DNA of 64,000 nucleotides from contig MEPU01000013.1 of assembly GCA_001771815.1 (NCBI GenBank), positions 496,001 to 560,000 of the forward strand, read 5' to 3'. Source of the DNA: Bdellovibrionales bacterium RIFCSPHIGHO2_01_FULL_40_29. GTDB lineage: Bacteria; Bdellovibrionota; Bdellovibrionia; Bdellovibrionales; Bdellovibrionaceae. The notes under the pieces were generated by a model. The model worked only from the letters and a program-made list of their open reading frames with translations. It had not been told where the DNA came from and did not search any database. Positions 56,584 to 64,000 of this stretch are shown piece after piece (the first letter of the stretch is position 1; each line of letters begins with the position of its first letter). The translations under genes and the position numbers were made by a program.

Positions 56584-57375
56584 ATGTCGCAACTTTGGGG
56601 GTATTCCGATCTTTACAATTTAATTGATCAGCGGCCTAATCTCAAATTAGGAATGATGATCGATACGAATCTTCTTATCGCAGCAACCTATGATTCTGAT
56701 GAAAATTATGAAAAGACAAAAGAGTTTTTAGATTTGGTTTTTGAAAATGAGATTCCACTCTACTGTAACGTCAATGTTAAAGCTGAGTTTCTTGAAATTC
56801 ATAGGCGAATTATTTTTACAGAGGCAATTGTTGGTTTTGCAGAGGTAATTGAAATTGGTAAACTTCCGCCGACCCTAGCCAGCAAGATTACAACCCTGAA
56901 TAATCGTATCACGAGGATAGAAAAAAAGAATACAGAGGAAAATCTGAATTCTCCCAAAGTTCTTCGACTTAGCGAAGCCGAAATCAAAGATTTCAAGCTT
57001 GAAATGCTTAGAGTTTCAAATTCTGGTGGTGAAAATCTTTGGTATGAACTTTGCGAATTACGAGTCGGTGATAAAATTAGCAGTCTTTGGGAAGAGACCA
57101 AAGAGGGGTTTGGCCTCAATTTCATTGGAACTAGGAAAGAGGACCAGGATAATCATCTAAAGCATGAACCTGATTGGAACAGGGCCACTGCGCTCATGGA
57201 AAAACAAGGTCTATCTAGTGCAGATGCCATGATCGTAAATATGTTTTTAGCTTCAAAATTTGATTTGCTTATAACAAGCGACAATGAAGTGGCAATTGCA
57301 ATTCTAAAAAATGGTAACATTCCACAAGGATGTATCGTACCAGAACGAGTTAAAATTATTATTCAAGGCATGTGA
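56584..57375 (+). CDS. PIN-domain-like protein with large internal insertion, candidate toxin/RNase
   Basis: Acidic residues in PIN arrangement: MMIDTNLLIAATYD, NVKAEFLEI, LSSADAMIVNMFLASKFDLLITSDNE. Confidence 0.65.
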   Translation: MSQLWGYSDLYNLIDQRPNLKLGMMIDTNLLIAATYDSDENYEKTKEFLDLVFENEIPLYCNVNVKAEFLEIHRRIIFTEAIVGFAEVIEIGKLPPTLASKITTLNNRITRIEKKNTEENLNSPKVLRLSEAEIKDFKLEMLRVSNSGGENLWYELCELRVGDKISSLWEETKEGFGLNFIGTRKEDQDNHLKHEPDWNRATALMEKQGLSSADAMIVNMFLASKFDLLITSDNEVAIAILKNGNIPQGCIVPERVKIIIQGM

Positions 57376-57376
57376 T

Positions 57377-59071
57377 TTATTTTTCGCGAAGTTCTTGAAC
57401 CGCTTGCTTAAAAATAAGATTATCTGGAGAAAGTTCTAAGGCTTTCTGATAGTGCTTGAGGGCGTTGATTTTTTGATTTTGTCTTTCGTAAGCGTATCCT
57501 AAATTGTAGTAAGCCAAAGCATTTGTTTCATCTCGTTTTATAGCTTCAGTAAATAATTCAGATGCCTTTTCATAAAGATTCAATTTTGCATATATGGCGC
57601 CCAAATTATTGTATGAATTTGAAAAATAGGGATTCAGCTGAATGGCTTTTTCATAATAAAGTTTTGCTTGATCAAGCTGACTGCGATCATCATAGATTGC
57701 TGCTATATTATAATAACTTTGAGCATTCGGATTGATATTAATCGCTTTTTGTAAATTTATCAAAGCGCCTTCATTATCACCTTTATTCTTTAAAACTAAT
57801 GCTAAGGTGTTGTGGGCCATCAGGCTTTGTGGGTTTAAAGAAATATTCTGCTCAAGAAGCTTCTGTTCCGTAGAAAAGTTCTCTATATGATTCAGGCTAA
57901 GAACAAAAAATATGATCGCTACAATTATGCTAACGGCATAAAACCAAATTTTTTTAACTGATTTTCTAAATAAGAATTCAATAGTCGGTGCTAAAAATCC
58001 CAACATAGCAATGCCAAGCCAATGTTCAGCGACAAACGAATATCTAAAAAAGTATATTTCGAATAATCCCAAAACTGGAAACAAAAGACAAAATGATGTG
58101 AATAGACCAATCAGAGTAAGCGAAAATTTCTTTTTTAAAATCAAATAAACTGATCCTATCAGAATGGCGAATAGAATGAATGTCGGTAGATATGCAGCGA
58201 TAGAATTTTGAATCACCCATCGAGGGTGAACCAATGTCAGTGGATGTGGCCAAAATGTATTAAATAAATAGAAAAAATAGGTCTTACCGACCAAAGCGAA
58301 GCGAAACCACATCGATGGCTCAAGAATGAGCTCAGAATCAACAGTGGGGAATGCATTCTGTTCCCAAAAAATATTGATTAAACCTACTGCAAAAGTAATT
58401 AAAAAAAGAGGTCCCGTTAAAAGCACCACTTTTTTAATTGAACCAGCCTTAAATTTGAAAAAAAGATAGACGGCAAATAAAACCGTTAGCCCAACAAGTG
58501 ATACTTTAGATAAAAACGATAAAATTAAGAATATTGCGGATAGAAAATAATATTTATAATGATCTTTTTTTAAATATTGATCTGTGTTTTGTAGATATCT
58601 ATTTACAAACTCTATCCAAAACAATGTGGAAATCAAAGCAAACATATTGGCGAGGTTTGTTTTAATCTGAAAAATCCATACAACAACTTCCACATTCATT
58701 GGATGCAGTGCAAATAGCAAGGCAATCCACCATGCGGCTGCAAAACCCAATTTATTCAGAGTTTTCCAAACTAAAATTACGGTTGTGATGTAAAGAATCA
58801 AATTAACGATATGATAGCCGAAAGCCTCATTGCCAAAAGCTTGCTTGCAAATCCACAAAACACTGTATGCAACAGGCCAAAAATCAACAGTACTGTGCTG
58901 GGTCCAAATCTTTTTAAGGCCATTGGGATCACTCATCAATTTACTATTAAGAATATATGTAAAGTCATCCCATATAAATCCATAGGATAGGCTTTGGAAA
59001 TAAAGCAGAATAATTGCTAAAGCCAAGACGCTTGTTGCTAAAAATATAGTTTTTCTGTCTACAGAGAGCAC
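57377..59071 (-). CDS. TMTC-like GT-C membrane glycosyltransferase with C-terminal TPRs
   Basis: N-terminal multi-TM with WDDFTYILNSKLM and LFALHPMNVEVVVWI; C-terminal TPR units (YYEKAIQLNPYFSNSYNNLGAIYAK). Confidence 0.85.
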   Translation of the reverse strand: MLSVDRKTIFLATSVLALAIILLYFQSLSYGFIWDDFTYILNSKLMSDPNGLKKIWTQHSTVDFWPVAYSVLWICKQAFGNEAFGYHIVNLILYITTVILVWKTLNKLGFAAAWWIALLFALHPMNVEVVVWIFQIKTNLANMFALISTLFWIEFVNRYLQNTDQYLKKDHYKYYFLSAIFLILSFLSKVSLVGLTVLFAVYLFFKFKAGSIKKVVLLTGPLFLITFAVGLINIFWEQNAFPTVDSELILEPSMWFRFALVGKTYFFYLFNTFWPHPLTLVHPRWVIQNSIAAYLPTFILFAILIGSVYLILKKKFSLTLIGLFTSFCLLFPVLGLFEIYFFRYSFVAEHWLGIAMLGFLAPTIEFLFRKSVKKIWFYAVSIIVAIIFFVLSLNHIENFSTEQKLLEQNISLNPQSLMAHNTLALVLKNKGDNEGALINLQKAININPNAQSYYNIAAIYDDRSQLDQAKLYYEKAIQLNPYFSNSYNNLGAIYAKLNLYEKASELFTEAIKRDETNALAYYNLGYAYERQNQKINALKHYQKALELSPDNLIFKQAVQELREK

Positions 59072-59141
59072 GTCATTATGTTAACTGGATTTATTAGGAA
59101 TACAAATTCTTAGTATATAAAGTTTTGATTTTAAAGGCAGT

Positions 59142-61025
59142 TTAATTTTTATTTGGCTCAGAAATGTTTGTGCGACGATTCTGAGGCAAGTTCTTAACTC
59201 GGTTTTGAATATTTATAAAATTCTCGAGTTCACTTTTTCCGAGTTCTACATTTCCTTTTTGAAAATAGGCTCTGGATAATGTTTGGTGTGGTTCTGGATA
59301 ATTAGGATCAAGTTCAATTGCTTTTAAAAGATAGGAAATGCTTTTTTCAACTTCGTTCAATTCTAAGTAAATACTTCCGAGATTATTATTGGCTTCAGGA
59401 CTGTGGGAATTTAATTTTAAGAGATCTAATAAAATTTGAATCGCATCTTGTTTTCTATTAAGTCGATAATAAACAATAGACGAGTTAATATAGCTTGCGG
59501 TCAATGAAGAGTTTAGTGCAATTGATTTTTTGTAATAATCTAAGGCTTGATCTAAATTGTTTTCACGTTCATTTATGAGTCCCATGTTGAAGTAAATGGA
59601 TCCTTCTTCAATTCCTAAGGTTTTCGTTTTCTCAAATAGTTCGCGCACCTTAAGGGGTTGGTTTGTCTGGGTGTAAGCTTCAATTAAATTTATGAAGGGT
59701 TTTGAAAAATTGGGATCAAGCTCAAGCGCTCTTTCAAAAAAAGGTATTGCTTCATTAAAATTCCCCTTCTTTTGAAGCTCTAATCCAAAATTACTATTGG
59801 CGACTGCGCTCAATGGATAGTGCTGCAAAGTGTTTTTCCATAATTCGGTTGAATTGGCCCAGGTTTTTGCTTGTAAGTGTGTTTTATAGGACAGCAAGCC
59901 GACGATTAGAAAAAAGGAAATATAGGCGGGGTTTTTTATTTTTTTAATCTTTGTCAATTCAAAAGCAAGTATTGCAAAAATTGTGAAAATTCCGATGCTT
60001 GGAAAATACATAAAACGATCTGCAAATAGAAAACGATTCCCAAACGGAATAATTTGAAGCACTGGAAAAATTGAAATTAAGAAAAAGAGCAATAGAAAAA
60101 CGATAGTTCTAGAATAATTTTTATATATTTTGATAAAAGTAACAACGGTAGTGAAAAAAAGAATCATTATTAAATAATCAATCCATGTAATTGCGGTGGC
60201 GCTTTTTTCATATAAGGCAGCAAGCATTGTCGGATTGAATGATTTACTGATATAAAAAGTCAAAGAGTCAAAAATGTTTATAAAGACTTCGGCGAGTGTT
60301 CGGTTCTGAGAAAACTCAGGAGTCAATGCCGAGTTATGAAGATTAAGATGAAAACTTGCAAAAATAATCATTAATAAAATATAGGGTATGCTTTTAAAAA
60401 AAATGTTTTTAAGCGGTTCTTTTTTATAAAGACTAATTAAAATAATCAATCCAGGCATGGTGATGGCCATGAATTTTGAAAATAAAGCAAGGGCTGTGCA
60501 GAGGACACTAATGCTTAAAAATATGATATTTTTTCGAAAAGAATTTTCGGTAGTTTTAAAGTAAAAAATCAAAGAAAGCATCGAAAAAAAAGTGCAAAGC
60601 ATATCTTTTCTTTGAGAGATCCAGGCCACAGACTCAACATGCAGAGGATGAATTCCGAAAAGCAATGCTGCGGCTAAGGGAATAAAAGTATTTTTAGGAA
60701 AAAATAAGCGAACAAAAATAAAAACCAATATAACATTCAAGATATGAAAAATTAAATTAGTGAGGTGATAGTAAAATGGATTAAATTTAAAAAATGTATA
60801 TTCAATCGCAAAAGAAGTCGTTACTAAAGGAAGATAATCTTCGGCAACAACACTTGTAAAAGCTTTTTTGAAGCTAAAATCTATCACTGCAGGGTTTTGA
60901 ATAAGCAGGATGGGGTCATCAAAATCGACAAAGCCATTGTTTAAAGAGCTGATGTATGGAATAGCAGAAACAAATATTACTATGAGCATCAAGAATAAAG
61001 GGTTTATATTTTTCGATGAGATCAT
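59142..61025 (-). CDS. TMTC-like GT-C membrane glycosyltransferase with C-terminal TPRs
   Basis: FVDFDDPILLIQNPAV, FGIHPLHVESVAWISQRKDML; TPR units. Confidence 0.88.
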   Translation of the reverse strand: MISSKNINPLFLMLIVIFVSAIPYISSLNNGFVDFDDPILLIQNPAVIDFSFKKAFTSVVAEDYLPLVTTSFAIEYTFFKFNPFYYHLTNLIFHILNVILVFIFVRLFFPKNTFIPLAAALLFGIHPLHVESVAWISQRKDMLCTFFSMLSLIFYFKTTENSFRKNIIFLSISVLCTALALFSKFMAITMPGLIILISLYKKEPLKNIFFKSIPYILLMIIFASFHLNLHNSALTPEFSQNRTLAEVFINIFDSLTFYISKSFNPTMLAALYEKSATAITWIDYLIMILFFTTVVTFIKIYKNYSRTIVFLLLFFLISIFPVLQIIPFGNRFLFADRFMYFPSIGIFTIFAILAFELTKIKKIKNPAYISFFLIVGLLSYKTHLQAKTWANSTELWKNTLQHYPLSAVANSNFGLELQKKGNFNEAIPFFERALELDPNFSKPFINLIEAYTQTNQPLKVRELFEKTKTLGIEEGSIYFNMGLINERENNLDQALDYYKKSIALNSSLTASYINSSIVYYRLNRKQDAIQILLDLLKLNSHSPEANNNLGSIYLELNEVEKSISYLLKAIELDPNYPEPHQTLSRAYFQKGNVELGKSELENFINIQNRVKNLPQNRRTNISEPNKN

Positions 61026-61078
61026 GATTTAACGCTATGTCATTTGCAGAGAAAAATCAGGTTAAATTAATAATTAAT

Positions 61079-62884
61079 CTAAAAATATCTAAAATATTTA
61101 CTCTGAATCGCTTCAAGCTTTTGATTACATGCCGAAATATTTTTATTTTGCATGGCTTCGATTTCGCAAATTTTTTGCTGTGCAGGAGTATACCAAGACG
61201 CTGTATCCAGAGCCTTCAAAAATTCAGCCTTCGCAAAATCTAATTGCTTACTCTCAAGAATTGCAAGCGCCTTCAAATAATTAAAATGGGCATACTCTGT
61301 CCAAATTTCACGAAACACATCGTATTCATTTTCAGGGGACTTAATAAGTTTAATATCCGAATGAAAAAGTAAAGTCGGCAGGGCTCCTGACATTAAGTTA
61401 ATCCCTGAGCCTTGCTCTAACATTCTGCCAAGTGGAAGAATTCCAATTTTATACTTTTCAGCATTTTGAAAGTCTAAGTTAGTTAAAAAGTTAAATTTTT
61501 GCAAATTAGGGCCTATAATGTCATCTTCAATAACAATATTTTTTGTTTCAATAATTTTTTCTGTATTTGCAATCAAACCATTATGAACGGCTTTGGTTAA
61601 AAACCACTCGAAGAATAATAACCTTGGATGAATAATAAATACTTCAGGGTGCACATTCAAAATGGTCTGAGCATATTTTAAAGCACCATACTTAGTGTCC
61701 GTCATAGTTAAAAGAATAACTGATTTGTCTGGTGTTGATTGATTAAGAAGATTTATTGAGTAATCTTCTATTATTGTATTTTTTGAAAAATCATTTTCTT
61801 TATAAAAATTTAAAATATTAAAAGCAGAACCCGACACGATAACAACGAAAACTATTTGCTTTAAAGTTTTAGAAAATTCACATTTAAGAACTTGTAGCAT
61901 TATCCAAAAACAAAGCAGTACATGGAAGAAAATAAAAAATCTCTCTACAGTTTCAATTTTGAATCCAATTAACTCTATATTTGATAAATAAAAGAAAACA
62001 AAAACATACAGACCTATTGAAAATGTAAAAATGTGTTCATTAAAAGTAAAATTCTTATGTTTAGAGGCCCTGTGGAAAAAAGCTATGAAACCTACAATTA
62101 AAAGAACCCAAAAACTTTTTAATGTTTGCATTGCTAAATGAGTCAAAATTAGCCACATCGATCCTGATTCATTTGTTCCCACTAATTTAAAAGTTCCATA
62201 ATCATGACGCAAAAAGTGTAAAACTACGGCATTGAGAGAATCTAAATTTCCCCATGAATCTAAATTTGATGGGTGCAAAAGCATAAGCGACGCATACATC
62301 GCCATCATTAAAATTAAACCAATTGCTATAAGCAGCCATTGCATTTTTGATTTAATATTTTTTAATCCAATATGAATAATAATGGGTGCTAAGAAAATTA
62401 ATGTTAAGTGATGGGATAGTCCGATTAAAAATATAAATGGAATATATATTTGATGCTTCAAAGCACGTGCATCCAAATACAAAAATAAAATAAGGGCAAC
62501 AAAAAGTCCATGCAGCGCAAAAACATCAGGAAGAATTGAAAATTTCCAAAAAATTCTTGAGCTTGCCAGGGTTAAAGCAATTGCAAATCCCAACCAAGGT
62601 TTGCTTCGCAGACATAAAAATAAAATGGCACAAGTAATCACTGAAATAATAGAAGTTGCCAGAGCTGCTCGCCAAAAAACAGAACCAAAAGGTAAAAACG
62701 AAGTCACTGCATGAATGAGCCAAATAAATAACGGATATCCCGGGGGATGTATAACTTCTAAAAGAAATGCGGAACGCACTAATTCACCAGTATCACCCAT
62801 TTGAACTGTGTATGGCATATTAGGAATATAAATAAGAAATATTCCCATAATAAGAACAAGGGCTGAAGTTATTTTAGATTTCAT
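61079..62884 (-). CDS. DUF2723-like membrane protein (GT-C family)
   Basis: MGDTGELVRSAFLLEVIHPPGYPLFIWL with multi-TM body; ATG at 62884 preferred. Confidence 0.8.
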   Translation of the reverse strand: MKSKITSALVLIMGIFLIYIPNMPYTVQMGDTGELVRSAFLLEVIHPPGYPLFIWLIHAVTSFLPFGSVFWRAALATSIISVITCAILFLCLRSKPWLGFAIALTLASSRIFWKFSILPDVFALHGLFVALILFLYLDARALKHQIYIPFIFLIGLSHHLTLIFLAPIIIHIGLKNIKSKMQWLLIAIGLILMMAMYASLMLLHPSNLDSWGNLDSLNAVVLHFLRHDYGTFKLVGTNESGSMWLILTHLAMQTLKSFWVLLIVGFIAFFHRASKHKNFTFNEHIFTFSIGLYVFVFFYLSNIELIGFKIETVERFFIFFHVLLCFWIMLQVLKCEFSKTLKQIVFVVIVSGSAFNILNFYKENDFSKNTIIEDYSINLLNQSTPDKSVILLTMTDTKYGALKYAQTILNVHPEVFIIHPRLLFFEWFLTKAVHNGLIANTEKIIETKNIVIEDDIIGPNLQKFNFLTNLDFQNAEKYKIGILPLGRMLEQGSGINLMSGALPTLLFHSDIKLIKSPENEYDVFREIWTEYAHFNYLKALAILESKQLDFAKAEFLKALDTASWYTPAQQKICEIEAMQNKNISACNQKLEAIQSKYFRYF

Positions 62885-62959
62885 CACCTTATCGTAAGTA
62901 AACTTGCAATCCTTGTCACATATGAAATAGCGAACAACGGCCACAATAAATTTTAATAG

Positions 62960-64000
62960 CTAATAACCTTGAGATTGCAGCTCAAGCAAAAGTTTATTTT
63001 TTGGTAGTACTATGATGGCATCTTTCAAGAAATGGCTTAGATCATTTCTTCGATTTTGTACGAGAAGTAATCGCGCATAATTTTCTATCGCAAGGGGGTA
63101 TTGGCCATTTTTAATTGCCGTAATAAAATATTCTTCTGCAGCTGCATAGTTTCCTCTGTTGGCTTCGATTGTCCCAATATTATTCCATGCCGAAAATGAT
63201 GCTGGATCGAGTTGAATGGATTTTTTAAAAAGCGCTTCAGCTTTGGTTAAATTTCCAGCTCGAGAATAATACAAACCAAGTGTATTGTTATAATTACTAT
63301 CATTTGGAGATGTTGCAACCGCTTCGGTGAATAATGAAATGCCACTTTTCCATTCTTGAATGCGCAAGTAAGTTCGGCCAGACAAAAGACAGAATACTAG
63401 TAGAAATAAAACAATGGCAGATTTTTGGTATCTCAAAATAATTTGTTCTGCAGATAATCCAATTAGACCAATGACGGCAAGTGATCCAACATAGAACCAC
63501 CTATTGGCTACTGTGGCATCAAGTGGAATAAATATGTTTGAATGAAGTCCCATATTTAAAACAATTAAGATTAAAAAAATTTTGCCCAGTGGTTTTTTCA
63601 ATAGTTGGATTCGATTACACATACTTATAATGCACCAAATGACAAAAATTGAAACGAATAAAGGAAAAATCACTTCTGAAAATGAAAATTCAGTGACCAC
63701 CCAGTTTTCATGAAGTGAGATTGTTTCGGGCCAAAAAAATGTCTTTATATAATAAAATACTTCTTTTGGAAAGGTAAGTAGTCGCTCGCCCCAAGTGAGT
63801 TTTCCAATAGGAATTGTCGTATATGATAGCGTGGTCATTTCTACGATAATAAATCGAATAACTGAATATGCACCGAACGCAATGACAGAAGCCGTGAAAA
63901 CTAATATCAACCGTGTTTTATTATTGGAGTTAAGAAAAAATGAAATGACTGGAGCCGCAAAAACAAAAATAATTCCAGACTCTTTACTCATCAGAGAAAA
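62960..64000 (-). CDS. TMTC-like TPR membrane protein (5' part outside window)
   Basis: Multi-TM then TPR units (FKKSIQLDPASFSAWNNIGTIEANRGNYAAAEEYF); frame still open at window end. Confidence 0.8.
   Translation of the reverse strand, partial: FSLMSKESGIIFVFAAPVISFFLNSNNKTRLILVFTASVIAFGAYSVIRFIIVEMTTLSYTTIPIGKLTWGERLLTFPKEVFYYIKTFFWPETISLHENWVVTEFSFSEVIFPLFVSIFVIWCIISMCNRIQLLKKPLGKIFLILIVLNMGLHSNIFIPLDATVANRWFYVGSLAVIGLIGLSAEQIILRYQKSAIVLFLLVFCLLSGRTYLRIQEWKSGISLFTEAVATSPNDSNYNNTLGLYYSRAGNLTKAEALFKKSIQLDPASFSAWNNIGTIEANRGNYAAAEEYFITAIKNGQYPLAIENYARLLLVQNRRNDLSHFLKDAIIVLPKNKLLLELQSQGY

Noticed and set aside
57377-63500. DNA repeats in the TPR-encoding segments
   Set aside because: Similarity is at protein level (TPR units), not tandem nucleotide repeats.
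1-64000. CRISPR arrays, rRNA, tRNA, transposases, prophage genes
   Set aside because: None recognised by eye; tRNAs cannot be fully excluded without tRNAscan-SE.

Overview
Roughly 60 CDS fill this chromosomal segment, which looks like a predatory or Bdellovibrionota-type bacterium (lineage is inferred from gene content and style, not tested). No rRNA, tRNA, CRISPR array, transposase or prophage was recognised. Main blocks: (1) an almost complete pantothenate/CoA operon (panD-coaX-coaBC-panC-panB plus a DUF2520/PanG-like reductase); (2) aromatic amino acid catabolism (HPPD, homogentisate dioxygenase, a long phenylalanine hydroxylase) with ribD coupled to it; (3) a Cys-poor DksA/TraR-like gene behind a near-consensus sigma-28 promoter, flanked by two inverted copies of a perfect 23-nt repeat, each at the 3' end of a gene; (4) an oligopeptide ABC transporter with its ATPases about 15 kb away; (5) speA/speB; (6) c-di-GMP genes (GGDEF response regulator, PilZ protein); (7) aceE, PP2C, M23, TonB-like and secreted/envelope proteins; (8) a two-gene small basic protein plus insertion-bearing PIN protein module; (9) a tandem cluster of TMTC-like (GT-C + TPR) and DUF2723-like membrane glycosyltransferases at the right edge. 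The strongest oddities are the sigma-28/DksA-like/repeat locus, the PIN module, a Pif1-like helicase with no canonical start codon upstream of its Q-motif (ATA start, A7 slippage or assembly indel), and a terminator-like hairpin in the leuS leader. All calls come from reading the sequence; no database search was run.
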